Shown here: in pieces, positions 1-8,484 of the stretch
Layout: every line of letters begins with the position of its first letter
Numbering within the stretch: position 1 is the stretch's first letter
Source of the DNA: Filifactor villosus
GTDB taxonomy: Bacteria; Bacillota; Clostridia; Peptostreptococcales; Filifactoraceae
Assembly: GCF_042652965.1 (NCBI RefSeq)
Contig: NZ_JBHSHL010000052.1
Location: forward strand, 1 to 63,820
Reading direction: 5' to 3'
Length of the DNA: 63,820 bases
Made by a program: the position numbers and the translations under genes
Notes under the pieces: model-generated
What the model was told of the DNA's origin: nothing
What the model saw: the letters and a program-made list of their open reading frames with translations, nothing else
Databases searched by the model: none

Positions 1-2
1 AT

Positions 3-218
3 GTGCTATTCAAGCAGCTTCACGAACTGGGCTATGAGATTACGAAGAAGGAGTTCGAGGCGAATATCTCCTATTTGGTCGACGATCATTTTGTCGAGCT
101 CCAGAAATTCGGAGAAGCGAGCTTTTTTGAAACTTTGAATAACAAGTTTTATAAATTGACGACCGAGGGCGTTGACTTGGCAGAAGGGACGGTTGAAGAC
201 AAAGGGGTGTGCCTGTAA
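3..218 (+). CDS. Small phage protein upstream of terminase, possibly 5'-truncated
   Basis: The frame is open to the window edge, so the GTG at position 3 may be an internal codon and the gene may be partial. The 71 visible residues read like a small winged-helix fold: a helical N-terminus (QLHELGYEITKKEFEANISYL), then short strands ending in YKLTTEGVDLAEG. Mu-like phages carry a small gene of this kind just before the gp27-like small terminase gene, which matches the position here. Its stop overlaps the next start (TAATG), so the two are translationally coupled. A DNA-binding role is inferred from fold and position only. Confidence 0.6.
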   Translation: MLFKQLHELGYEITKKEFEANISYLVDDHFVELQKFGEASFFETLNNKFYKLTTEGVDLAEGTVEDKGVCL

Positions 219-772
219 TGAATCGAGCACACAGCAAAATCGACAAGCTGCCTGACGCCCTCCGTGAGGCGATCCATGACGCGATTGTGAACAAACGCAT
301 GACTTATGAGCAGATAACAGCAATGATTCACGAAGCGGGGCATAAAGATATCTCCTCGAAGTCGGTGGCGCGCTACGGCAAGAAGTTTAGCGAAAAATTA
401 GAGAGCATTACAAGAGCAAAAGAGCAGGCGAAGGCGATTATTGAGAGCTCGGCGGGTTCAAAGCTTGATATGGCAGAAGCGAGCTCCACAATGGCATTTC
501 AACTGTTGATGAACATGCTGGTGAACACAGAGGATGGCAAGGTCGACAAGAACGCGATTGCAGGAATGCAAGCTCTGGCGTCGTTGGAACGCTCTGCCGT
601 CAGTCGCGAAAAACTTCGATATCAATTCAACAAGGGAGTCGATGCCGCTGCAGAAAAAATCAAGCTTGAACTGCAGGAAGTGTTAAAAACCGAACCGGAA
701 CTCCTCGGAAAGATTTTGGAAATCCTTGAAAGGGTTGAAATTCAAACAAAAGAGGAAAATTTGAAATCTTGA
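218..772 (+). CDS. Phage small terminase-like protein (Mu gp27 / DUF3486 family)
   Basis: The product of about 184 residues has the DUF3486 pattern: an N-terminal segment starting KIDKLPDALREAIHDAI, a helix-turn-helix-like stretch (YEQITAMIHEAG), then the SVARYGKKF motif that matches Mu gp27-type proteins, and a helical C-terminus. It would recognise phage DNA and recruit the large terminase to start packaging. The ATG at 218 overlaps the upstream stop; a GTG at 209 is the only other close start. It sits directly before the large terminase gene, separated by a spacer full of TGAAAG repeats that could be its binding site, which is an inference. Confidence 0.8.
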   Translation: MNRAHSKIDKLPDALREAIHDAIVNKRMTYEQITAMIHEAGHKDISSKSVARYGKKFSEKLESITRAKEQAKAIIESSAGSKLDMAEASSTMAFQLLMNMLVNTEDGKVDKNAIAGMQALASLERSAVSREKLRYQFNKGVDAAAEKIKLELQEVLKTEPELLGKILEILERVEIQTKEENLKS

Positions 773-960
773 AAGATGGGTTTGAAAGATAAAAATTGAC
801 AAAGAAGGCAAAGGGTAAATCGAATATAGCTATAAAATGCAAAAAAATGCGGTTTATAGCGTCTTTAAAATCGGATGTAAAAATATAAGAGAAACATTTT
901 GAAAGATAAATGAAAGGCGATGAAAGAAAATGAAAGGGGTTTTTTCTTTCTGTGAAAGAT
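770..960 (+). repeat. TGAAAG(AT) iteron-like array between the terminase genes
   Basis: Exact TGAAAGAT octamers lie at 770, 783, 900 and 953, and the core TGAAAG also occurs at 911, 921 and 931. The 900-931 group is spaced 11, 10 and 10 bases, which is one helical turn and places all sites on one DNA face. The same octamer recurs four times at 21558-21596, near the right end of the prophage. A protein-binding array is the simplest reading; a packaging site or a phage regulator site are both possible. Confidence 0.6.
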
Positions 961-984
961 GAAACTATCAAGCGGGGTGAAAAT

Positions 985-2427
985 GTGTCGATCTTGAGCG
1001 AAATCGCGGGACGAAAAATCAATAAGACGAAAGAGGAGCTCAAGAGAGAGCGGATGTTTGAAAAAGCAAGGGAAGACTTGTTTTTTTATTGCCATCTTAC
1101 CGCACCCGATTTCTATAAGTTCGACCGGAAATACCTTGTTGATCTCTGTAAGGAACTGCAAGAGTTCGACTCTTCCGATGATGATGTGCTGATCATCAAT
1201 GAACCGCCTCGGCACGGGAAGTCCAGAACGGCGCAAAAGTATGTCGAGTGGTCTTTTGGAAGAAATAAAACCCTTAAAGTGATGACCGGATCGTACAACG
1301 AGACGGTAGCGACACAATTCTCCAAAGGGGTACGAAATACCATTTCGGAGAAGAAGGCGGATGAGAAGCGGATCGTATATTCCGACATCTTCCCCGGGGT
1401 TGCAATCAAAGACGGAGACGGAGCGGCCAATCTGTGGAGTTTATCCGGAGCGTATGCTAACTATCTGGCGACATCCCCGACCGGAACCGCGACGGGATTC
1501 GGAGCGGATCGCCTTATTATCGACGACTTGATCAAAAACGCGGAGGAAGCAAACAACTCGGCGGTGCTAGACAAGCACTGGGAGTGGTTTACGAATACGA
1601 TGCTTTCGCGTCTGGAGTCGGGCGGGAAGATTATCATTATTATGACGAGGTGGCACTCAAGAGATCTTGCGGGTCGTGCGCTCAAGGAACTTAAACGCCT
1701 CGGATATAAGGTGCGTCATGTATCGATGAAAGCCTTACAGGATGACGGTACTATGTTGTGTGAGGAAGTTCTATCGCGAAAGGAATACGAGCGAAAGACG
1801 AAGACGATGGGGCAGGACATTGCAAGCGCGAACTATCAACAACAACCGATCGATCTCAAAGGCAAGCTCTATTCCAAGTTTAAGACCTATACGACTCTGC
1901 CTCTCGACGAGGACGGAAATCTCCATTTCAAGCGAATTTTCGCATATGGAGACACTGCGGACGAAGGATCCGATTACTATGCACTCTTTATCGTCGGAGA
2001 AACGTTTGGAAAGGATGCCTATGTACTTGATGTGATCTATACGAAAGAGTCCATGGAGACAACGGAGCCGCTTACCGCGAAGAAGTTGTTTGAGAACAAG
2101 GTCAATCACGCGAAGATCGAGAGCAACAACGGAGGAAAAGGCTTTGCTCGTGCCGTACAAAGAGAACTCAAAGAAAAGTATCCGGAAAGTAAAACCGTCA
2201 TCACCTGGTTCCACAACTCAAAGAACAAGGTCGCCCGGATCCTCTCCAACTCGACTTGGGTCATGGAACATGTATATTTTCCTTGGAACTGGAGAGAAAA
2301 GTGGGAAGCGTTATACGAAGACCTGAACAGCTATCAGAAGGAAGGTAAGAACGCACACGATGACGCGGCCGATGCGCTGACCGGAATTGCGGAAAACATC
2401 GGTATCAACTTGTATGAGTTTGATTAA
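985..2427 (+). CDS. terL: Phage terminase large subunit
   Basis: This is the packaging motor ATPase and headful nuclease. The N-terminal ATPase domain shows a Walker A-like loop EPPRHGKSRTA and Walker B RLIIDDL. The C-terminal RNase H-like nuclease shows the acidic motif GDTADEGSDYYA and the late acidic pair DDAADALTG near the end. I chose the GTG at 985 because GGGGTG lies about six bases before it; an in-frame GTG at 952 would add 11 residues. At about 480-491 residues it is of normal length. The order small terminase, large terminase, portal, MuF is standard for head modules. Confidence 0.93.
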   Translation: MSILSEIAGRKINKTKEELKRERMFEKAREDLFFYCHLTAPDFYKFDRKYLVDLCKELQEFDSSDDDVLIINEPPRHGKSRTAQKYVEWSFGRNKTLKVMTGSYNETVATQFSKGVRNTISEKKADEKRIVYSDIFPGVAIKDGDGAANLWSLSGAYANYLATSPTGTATGFGADRLIIDDLIKNAEEANNSAVLDKHWEWFTNTMLSRLESGGKIIIIMTRWHSRDLAGRALKELKRLGYKVRHVSMKALQDDGTMLCEEVLSRKEYERKTKTMGQDIASANYQQQPIDLKGKLYSKFKTYTTLPLDEDGNLHFKRIFAYGDTADEGSDYYALFIVGETFGKDAYVLDVIYTKESMETTEPLTAKKLFENKVNHAKIESNNGGKGFARAVQRELKEKYPESKTVITWFHNSKNKVARILSNSTWVMEHVYFPWNWREKWEALYEDLNSYQKEGKNAHDDAADALTGIAENIGINLYEFD

Positions 2428-2442
2428 GAGGGAGGCGGAAGC

Positions 2443-3810
2443 TTGGAACTGAAGAATTTGAATGACGGACAACTCGTCAAGTATATCGAGTACTGCATGG
2501 CAAACTACTCGCTGTGCCATGAAGAAATGAAGACGGGGCGGGAATACTATGAATCAAATCAGGATATCGACAACAAAAAACGACTTGCAATCGGCAAAGG
2601 CGGACGACTTCAAAGCGTGCATAATCTTCCGAACTGGAAGATCAAAGACAATCAGTATGCCAGAGCGGTGGATCAGAAAGTAAACTACTTGTTTTCCGAA
2701 AAACCGAACCTTGACTGTGACAACGAGCAAACGCTTGACTATGTAAACTCTTTGTTTGATAAGACGTTTATGAGAACGTTGAACAAAATTGCCGTCGACG
2801 CCCACAATTATGGAATAGCGTGGATGTATCTTTATACCGACGGCGAAAGTGTCAAATTTAAGCAGATCGATCCGCTCCGGGTTATTCCGATCTGGAAGGA
2901 TGACAATCACGATAGCTTGGAAGCAGTGATTTTAAGAGTGAGAAAAGAAGAGTTTGAACATCTTCAAATCAAGATCAAAGAGTTTGTTCATCTCTATACA
3001 TCGTCCGGGGTTAAGATATATGAGTATGAGAACGGCCGGCTTGAATATGTGAAAGACGAGGCGTATTTGAAAAAATCCGGAAAGAGTTACGGATATCAGA
3101 GCGTGCCTTTTGTATACTTTCGTCTTCCTTCCGAACTTGCTTTGATTCAAAGGGTAAAGTGTCTGCAGGATGCGTTGAACGTCCTTTTGAGCAACTACAC
3201 CGATGGGATGCTCGAAAATCCGGGGAACACGATCATGGTGATCAAGAACTATGACGGGGAGGAGCTCGGGGAGTTTCGCCGAAACCTTGCGACTTACGGG
3301 GCGGTGAAAGTCAAGACGGCGGATGGAATGCAAGGTGGGGTGGAAACGCTGGAGATCAAGGTCAATGCGGAGAACTACAAGGTGATTATCGAGGTTCTGA
3401 AAAAGGCGATCGCTCAAAATGCGAGAGCGCTCTATTTAGACAACGACAGGACAACACAAGCGCCGAACTCGCTCAACATCAAAGCGATGTATTCCGATAT
3501 GGAACTTGATGCGAATGCTCTTGAACTTGAGTTCTCCGCCAGTTTTGAATACCTCTTCCGGTTCGCATCGGTTGTTACCGGCTTGAATTTTGACGGATGC
3601 GAAGTTTCATTTAAGCGAAACATCATGGTCAACGATGAGTCGACCGTCGACATCATCAAGAATTCAATCGGCATCGTATCAGAGGAAACTCTGCGAGCGA
3701 ACCATCCGTTTGTGACCGATCCTGCGCTTGAGGAGGATCGGATTCGGAAACAGGAAGAGGAGAAGATGAAACTCTTTGATGACTATCAAGGACTGCAAGG
3801 TGATGCGTAA
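2443..3810 (+). CDS. Phage portal protein (SPP1 gp6-like)
   Basis: The 455-residue protein has the SPP1 gp6 / PF05133 portal layout: an N-terminal part ending in NYLFSEKP, a central strand-rich wing (GIAWMYLYTDGESVKFKQIDPLRVIPIW), the helical stem region, and a C-terminal clip and crown rich in charged residues. It forms the dodecameric ring at the capsid vertex through which DNA enters and leaves. The start is a TTG preceded by AGGGAGGCGG at ideal distance. The stop overlaps the start of the MuF gene. Mu-like small terminase genes usually go with a DUF935 portal, so the head module looks mosaic. Confidence 0.9.
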   Translation: MELKNLNDGQLVKYIEYCMANYSLCHEEMKTGREYYESNQDIDNKKRLAIGKGGRLQSVHNLPNWKIKDNQYARAVDQKVNYLFSEKPNLDCDNEQTLDYVNSLFDKTFMRTLNKIAVDAHNYGIAWMYLYTDGESVKFKQIDPLRVIPIWKDDNHDSLEAVILRVRKEEFEHLQIKIKEFVHLYTSSGVKIYEYENGRLEYVKDEAYLKKSGKSYGYQSVPFVYFRLPSELALIQRVKCLQDALNVLLSNYTDGMLENPGNTIMVIKNYDGEELGEFRRNLATYGAVKVKTADGMQGGVETLEIKVNAENYKVIIEVLKKAIAQNARALYLDNDRTTQAPNSLNIKAMYSDMELDANALELEFSASFEYLFRFASVVTGLNFDGCEVSFKRNIMVNDESTVDIIKNSIGIVSEETLRANHPFVTDPALEEDRIRKQEEEKMKLFDDYQGLQGDA

Positions 3811-5285
3811 TGTCTTACTGGGAAGAACGAAGCTTTGAGCTGACAAAAGAGATTTTTCAAGACAGCGAAGATTATGTCAAGTTTCTCCACAAAGAGTATC
3901 AAACATCCATGAATGTTTTGAATAACGAACTTTCCAAGCATATGAATGCGATTATGAAAGAGCAGGGGATGAGCATAGAAGAAGCGAGAAAGGCGATCAA
4001 GGAGTACGAAGTGGAGGGGTTAAAAAGTTTTGTCCAAAAGGCAAAAGGTACCTTCACGCCGGAGATTGAAAAAGAGTTATCTTTTGCCTCTCGTCACGCC
4101 CGGATCTCAAGGATACAAGCGATGGAACTTGAAATTAAGGCGGCTGTGTCCTCTTTGATGGATACGGAAGAAAAGGGGCTGTTTGCCCATCTTTCGAATA
4201 CATTTGAGAAGAAATATTATCATGAGCTTTATAATCTCGGACGGGTTACCGGTTATGAGCATATGTTTGGAATCAATCGGGATGAACTGCGTAACATCAT
4301 CTTACATCCATGGGCTCCGGACGGGTCCGATTTTTCGCAGAGGATCTGGGGACGGGGTGATAAACTTGTTGATTCGCTAAGGCGGAATTTGACACAGAAT
4401 ATTATGAGAGGGCGATCCCCGGATGAGGCGATCGCCGACATTTCAAAAACGATGAACGTGTCAAGAGCGGCCGCGGGTCGCTTGGTTATGACCGAGAGTG
4501 CTGCTATCAACTCCAAAGCGACACAGGAAACCTATATACGGATGAAGATCAAAAAGTACGAAATTGTCGCAACGCTGGATTTAAGTACATCGGAGATTTG
4601 CCAGGGGCTTGATTCCAAAGTATTCGATACCGAGCATTACGCTGTCGGGGTAACTGCTCCACCTTTTCATCCGAACTGCCGAAGCACAACGGTTCCGTTT
4701 TTTGATGATGACATACAGAAAAAACTTGAAAATTCGCGGATTGCGAGAAATCCGGAGACGGGGAAAAATGAACGAATCGAAAATCTGAGTTATAAACAGT
4801 GGCGCGAGAAGTATGTGACAAACTATGAAGACAAGCAAGAATATGAAAACATCTTAAAAACTTTACAAGAAAAGACTCCTGCATTTGATGTTTTCAAAGA
4901 TATGAAGTATAATAATCTTATAGAGTATGAGTCTTTGATGAAGGATCATAGTGTGATTAAAGCGATTCATAAAAATACTTCTATACTCGAAGAAAACCAA
5001 GAGAGAGCGATTTCGTTGTATTATCAATTTAAAGAAAATGGAGTGTATGCGAGCGATCACTTTGTGGAACAGTACATCCGTAGAGAATTCAAAAAAAGCG
5101 GGGTCAAAAACTTCGAATTTGAAGATATTCTTGAAATCGCGAAAAAGCCTGCCAACTATGTAGATACTTCGACTGGAAGACTTGTAAAATATTATGATGA
5201 AATAGCGCTCATCGCAGAAGACGATAAGTATGTAACAATAATAAAACGAAAGAAGGTGTCAGGAAAATGGCAAAGACTAAAATAA
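3810..5285 (+). CDS. MuF/SPP1 gp7-like head protein with toxin-like C-terminal extension
   Basis: Residues up to about 310 are the phage head morphogenesis (MuF) protein, with the helical N-terminus and the signature FHPNCRSTTVPFF near residue 287. Ordinary MuF proteins stop soon after this. Here about 150 more residues follow, ending in a compact strand-rich module: HFVEQYIRREF, then NYVDTSTGRLVKYYDEIALI and YVTIIKRKK. This His/Arg-plus-beta pattern resembles the barnase/EndoU/colicin E5-D/RelE (BECR) nuclease folds known at the ends of polymorphic MuF proteins. The next gene starts inside this one and encodes a small acidic protein, as expected for an immunity partner. The MuF call is firm; the toxin call is inference. 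Confidence 0.82.
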   Translation: MSYWEERSFELTKEIFQDSEDYVKFLHKEYQTSMNVLNNELSKHMNAIMKEQGMSIEEARKAIKEYEVEGLKSFVQKAKGTFTPEIEKELSFASRHARISRIQAMELEIKAAVSSLMDTEEKGLFAHLSNTFEKKYYHELYNLGRVTGYEHMFGINRDELRNIILHPWAPDGSDFSQRIWGRGDKLVDSLRRNLTQNIMRGRSPDEAIADISKTMNVSRAAAGRLVMTESAAINSKATQETYIRMKIKKYEIVATLDLSTSEICQGLDSKVFDTEHYAVGVTAPPFHPNCRSTTVPFFDDDIQKKLENSRIARNPETGKNERIENLSYKQWREKYVTNYEDKQEYENILKTLQEKTPAFDVFKDMKYNNLIEYESLMKDHSVIKAIHKNTSILEENQERAISLYYQFKENGVYASDHFVEQYIRREFKKSGVKNFEFEDILEIAKKPANYVDTSTGRLVKYYDEIALIAEDDKYVTIIKRKKVSGKWQRLK

Positions 5286-5539
5286 AACAGTTCCTCTCTG
5301 AGGTTCTTCCGGAGCTGTCAAAAATCCGCGAAGAATCCAGTGACGAACTTATGCATAAGTTGGCGGCTTGGATATTTTGGGATGACGACTTGTCGGAAGA
5401 TGCAGATATTGCATACGAAGAGTTGCGAGAAGAGTTTAGTGACATCGATGAAAAGTGGGTTGATCTCACAGAGGACGAAAAAGAAGAAAAAGCGACTTAT
5501 TTTTACAATGCGATCAGAGACTACGCAAAAGCACAGTAG
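5267..5539 (+). CDS. Small acidic protein, candidate immunity partner of the MuF extension
   Basis: The 90-residue product is strongly acidic (runs such as WDDDLSEDADIAYEEL and LTEDEKEEK) and predicted all-helical, with no signal peptide or membrane segment. Its ATG lies 19 bases inside the end of the MuF gene and has AGAAGGTG upstream, so the two are translationally coupled. I recognise no named family. Size, acidity and overlap with a variable toxin-like C-terminus are the usual marks of an immunity protein. A plain small structural protein cannot be excluded. A hairpin terminator overlaps its stop codon. Confidence 0.65.
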   Translation: MAKTKIKQFLSEVLPELSKIREESSDELMHKLAAWIFWDDDLSEDADIAYEELREEFSDIDEKWVDLTEDEKEEKATYFYNAIRDYAKAQ

Positions 5540-5568
5540 CTATACGATATATAGCGAGGTGCTTTTTT
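5530..5568 (+). terminator. Hairpin terminator after the candidate immunity gene
   Basis: AGCAC (5530-5534) pairs with GTGCT (5559-5563), an inner GCTATA pairs with TATAGC, and a run of T follows. The hairpin includes the stop codon of the preceding gene. It would lower read-through from the MuF/immunity pair into the scaffold and capsid genes. Confidence 0.65.
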
Positions 5569-5649
5569 CGTGCAATTTTTTTGACTTGGACACAGTCGTT
5601 AAACAGGTCTTTTTTTCGTGTTTCAAAAAATTTCAAGGAGGAGAAAACA

Positions 5650-6183
5650 ATGAAGAAGGAATTTTTAAAAGAGCTTCATTTGTCTGATGAGGTGATCGAA
5701 AAAATCCTCGCGGAAAACGCGAAGGATGTGCAAGCGGAGCAGGACAAAGCCGAGCAAAAAGACAGAGAGATTGAGCTTGTAACTACGAGGTTGAAAGAAG
5801 CGAACAAGACGATCAAGTCTTACAAGGACATGGACATCGAAAAAATTCAGCAATCCGCGACCGACTGGGAGAAGAAGGCCAAGGAGCTTGAAAAAGAGAA
5901 GGCGGATTTAAAAAATGAGTATTCTCTCAAGACAGTGCTTGAAAAATCGGGAACGGTCGATCCGGATCTCTTGATGAAGATCCTCAAGCGCGAGGATCTG
6001 AAATTTCAGGAAGACAACATTATCGGGCTAGAGGAGCAGCTTTCTGCGCTCAAGCAAGACAAACCCTATCTGTTTCAAGCGGAACGGGAGGAAAACTCGA
6101 AATTTCAAACGCATGAACCGCCTGCAAACGAGGGTGGCAACGTAAGCGCGATAGAATCGCAGATTGCAAGTATTTTTCAATAA
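5650..6183 (+). CDS. Phage capsid scaffold protein (gp20-like)
   Basis: The 177-residue product is a charged coiled coil from about residue 30 to 105 (many K, E and Q), with a basic-to-acidic C-terminal tail, as in phage minor structural GP20 / scaffold proteins. It would guide capsid shell assembly and leave before maturation. The start chosen is the ATG after AAGGAGGAG; an upstream in-frame start at 5581 lacks a binding site and lies in low-complexity T-rich DNA. The position between MuF and the major capsid gene supports the role. Confidence 0.82.
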   Translation: MKKEFLKELHLSDEVIEKILAENAKDVQAEQDKAEQKDREIELVTTRLKEANKTIKSYKDMDIEKIQQSATDWEKKAKELEKEKADLKNEYSLKTVLEKSGTVDPDLLMKILKREDLKFQEDNIIGLEEQLSALKQDKPYLFQAEREENSKFQTHEPPANEGGNVSAIESQIASIFQ

Positions 6184-6217
6184 AAAAAACACTTGATTAT
6201 ATGAGGAGGGAAAATCC

Positions 6218-7135
6218 ATGGCTATCAATACGATTGAATATTCGAAAGTGATGATGAAATCACTCGACCAACACGCGGTACATTTGCTAACTTCAGGCTG
6301 GATGGAGGATAATGCGGGACAGGTAATCTATACCGGGGGCAATGAGGTGAAGATCCCAACGATGGGGACGAGCGGGCTTGCAAACTATGACAGAGACAAA
6401 GGGTTTGTTCAGGGCTCGGTAAGTCTGAGATACGATACCTACAAAATGACCCAGGACCGTGGACGCGCATTCTTGCTCGACTCCATGGATGTCGATGAAT
6501 CCGGATTTGTTGCAACCTCGGCGAATGTCATTAAGACCTTCCAGGAGGAGCAGGTCATTCCCGAGATCGACTCCTATCGCTATGCAACGATCGCCGCTAT
6601 CGCGAAAACGGCAAATGTAGAAGAGGCGATTAACCTAACGGCGGACAATGCGCTTTCCAAACTTCGAGAGCACCTCCGAGCAGTCGCAGACGTCGTAGGA
6701 GATGACGTTCCGCTTGTTATTACCATGTCGTCCAAGACTTTGGCACTGATTGAAGACAGTCCGAAAATCGGGAAGTCAATCAACCTGGCAGAGTTCAAAC
6801 AAGGCTCTTTGAATTTCAAAGTCAAGGCGATCGACGAGGATCCGATTCGTGTCGTTCCTTCGGCTCGACTAAAGACAAAGTATGACATCCTCGACGGAAC
6901 AACGTCCTCTCAAGAAAAAGGGGGGTTAAAACCCGCCTCGGATGCGAAGGACATCAACTGGATCATCACGCCGAGAACGGTTCCGATCGCGATCTCCAAA
7001 ACGGACAAGCTTCGCGTGTTTACCCCGGATCAGTATCAACAAGCTGATGCGTGGAAAGTAGATTACCGTAAGTATCACGATTTGTGGATCAAGAAGCAAA
7101 AACAAAACCAAATCTTTGTATGTATTACACAGTAG
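6218..7135 (+). CDS. Phage major capsid protein
   Basis: The 305-residue product follows the scaffold gene and precedes the connector genes, the normal site of the major capsid gene. It has features of HK97-fold capsid proteins of clostridial phages: early segment GGNEVKIPTMGTSGLANYDRD, the central YRYATIAAIAKTAN helix, the strand LVITMSSKTLALIED, and a late segment with NWIITPRTVPIAISKTDKLRVFTPD. AGGAGGG precedes its ATG. No insertion or truncation is evident. Confidence 0.9.
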   Translation: MAINTIEYSKVMMKSLDQHAVHLLTSGWMEDNAGQVIYTGGNEVKIPTMGTSGLANYDRDKGFVQGSVSLRYDTYKMTQDRGRAFLLDSMDVDESGFVATSANVIKTFQEEQVIPEIDSYRYATIAAIAKTANVEEAINLTADNALSKLREHLRAVADVVGDDVPLVITMSSKTLALIEDSPKIGKSINLAEFKQGSLNFKVKAIDEDPIRVVPSARLKTKYDILDGTTSSQEKGGLKPASDAKDINWIITPRTVPIAISKTDKLRVFTPDQYQQADAWKVDYRKYHDLWIKKQKQNQIFVCITQ

Positions 7136-7144
7136 GAGGTTCTT

Positions 7145-7372
7145 ATGATACTCGAACTAGGCGCTTTGCGCTATACCACAGAAAATCCGAATAGAATAGA
7201 ACAACTCAGAGACCTGGGGGCTGTCGAAATCGGCAGCTCCTCGGCTGAAGAAAATCAGGAACTGTCAAAGAGAACAGTCCAAGAACTCAGAGATCTGGCA
7301 GAGAAACAAGGAGTCGAAAGATTTCAGGAAATGAAAAAAACGGAGCTTATAGCGGCATTGGCAGGTGAGTAA
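7145..7372 (+). CDS. Small phage protein with Rho-N/SAP-like C-terminal segment
   Basis: The 75-residue product ends in LSKRTVQELRDLAEKQGVE followed by KKTELIAALAGE, the two-helix pattern of the Rho termination factor N-domain / SAP-like motif that binds nucleic acid. Such small proteins often sit between capsid and connector genes in Gram-positive phages. The ATG follows TAGGAGG. Role in the head-tail joint or DNA contact is unknown. Confidence 0.7.
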   Translation: MILELGALRYTTENPNRIEQLRDLGAVEIGSSSAEENQELSKRTVQELRDLAEKQGVERFQEMKKTELIAALAGE

Positions 7373-7373
7373 G

Positions 7374-7745
7374 ATGATCGATAGGGTCAAGCTTGCCATC
7401 GAGCGTTTCGGCTATATTTTTCAAACAAACGAGGACGAACTGCTTCGATATATGATTGATACAGAAACGCAGCGACTGAAGAATGAACTCAATGACGACG
7501 AAATCCCTTCGGAACTTGAATACTTCCTCGTCGAACGGGTGGTTGCCGCCTTCTATTCTCTTAAACTCGCAACAGGCGGTTTGGGAGAAGGATTTTCGTT
7601 TGAGGAAGCGGTCAAATCGATCAAGATGGGAGACACATCGTACGATTTCGCAGATGTCGCATCTGCAAAGGATATATTCCAATCCTATATCTCTGCTCTT
7701 GGGAAGGGAGAGGATTATTTGTGCTATCGAAAGTTAAAGTGGTAA
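7374..7745 (+). CDS. Phage head-tail connector (XkdH/YqbG-like, DUF3199 type)
   Basis: The product of about 123 residues is helical, starting IDRVKLAIERFGYIFQTNEDELLRYMIDTE, which matches the gp6-like adaptor pattern where a helix bundle docks under the portal. The ATG at 7374 overlaps the end of the previous gene; the GTG at 7365 is unlikely because it lies deeper in that gene. Its end overlaps the next gene, so it is in the coupled head-completion operon. Confidence 0.75.
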   Translation: MIDRVKLAIERFGYIFQTNEDELLRYMIDTETQRLKNELNDDEIPSELEYFLVERVVAAFYSLKLATGGLGEGFSFEEAVKSIKMGDTSYDFADVASAKDIFQSYISALGKGEDYLCYRKLKW

Positions 7746-8080
7746 ATGACAAGTTTTTTTTCACGGGACAAGCGACTCTTTATATCCGAAGATCTACACG
7801 GGATCCGGCAACGAAGATCTCAAGTCTTCGTGAAGTTGAGACCTCTTCGTTCCGCTGCCGTTTAAGCTTTAAAGAGTCGTCTACGGTCTCGGATCTCGGG
7901 GCAATGAGTTCAAAGAAAGAGCTGCTGTTATTTACGCCTCCATTGATTGAAATTGCCGAGGGATCCAAGATCGTCGTCGTTCAAGATAATGTTACGCACG
8001 AACTGAAACTTTCGGAAATTCCTTCGATCTATCAGACGCATCGGGAGTACAAAGTGGAAGAATGGGAGAAATGGCAATGA
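7721..8080 (+). CDS. Phage head closure / stopper protein
   Basis: The 119-residue product is rich in beta strands (KFFFTGQATLYIRR, ELLLFTPPLIEIAEGSKIVVVQ), typical of the head-closure proteins that plug the connector. It starts with a GTG 25 bases inside the upstream gene, after GGGAGAGG, and ends in an ATGA overlap with the next gene. The role is given by position and fold; no catalytic motif is expected. Confidence 0.7.
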   Translation: MLSKVKVVNDKFFFTGQATLYIRRSTRDPATKISSLREVETSSFRCRLSFKESSTVSDLGAMSSKKELLLFTPPLIEIAEGSKIVVVQDNVTHELKLSEIPSIYQTHREYKVEEWEKWQ

Positions 8081-8484
8081 TCGACATCACGCCGTTTGAG
8101 CAGTATCAAAACGACCTTCTCCGGACGATCGAGAGGCTGGATAACATTTTTATTGAGGCAATCTATGAGATTGCTGCAAGGGAACTGAGATTAGCTAAAA
8201 AAGATACTCCTGTGGGGAAGTATCCTCCAAGAAGCGGAAAAGTTGGAGGAACCCTTCGGCGAGGTTGGCATATTTCTGAAATTCAAAGGACAGAAGGCGG
8301 ATATCAGATCGAGGTCTTTAATAACGTTGAATATGCACCTTATCTTGAATTCGGTCACAGAACCCGGGATGGACGAAAATGGAAACAAGGATACTTCATG
8401 TTGACGATTGCGGAGAATAAGGTTCGTAGCGTTATGGATAAAATTATTGAGCGAAAAATACAGGAGGTGTTTCGCAATCTATGA
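8077..8484 (+). CDS. Phage HK97 gp10-like head-tail joining protein (XkdI-like)
   Basis: About 135 residues with the HK97 gp10 family pattern: an N-terminal helix (LLRTIERLDNIFIEAIYEIA), TPVGKYPPRSGKVGGTLRRGW, and VEYAPYLEFGHRTRDG. These proteins help close the head or join the tail. I chose the ATG at 8077 because it forms ATGA with the previous stop and has GGGAGAA just upstream; ATGs at 8062 and 8071 are alternatives. Confidence 0.85.
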   Translation: MIDITPFEQYQNDLLRTIERLDNIFIEAIYEIAARELRLAKKDTPVGKYPPRSGKVGGTLRRGWHISEIQRTEGGYQIEVFNNVEYAPYLEFGHRTRDGRKWKQGYFMLTIAENKVRSVMDKIIERKIQEVFRNL

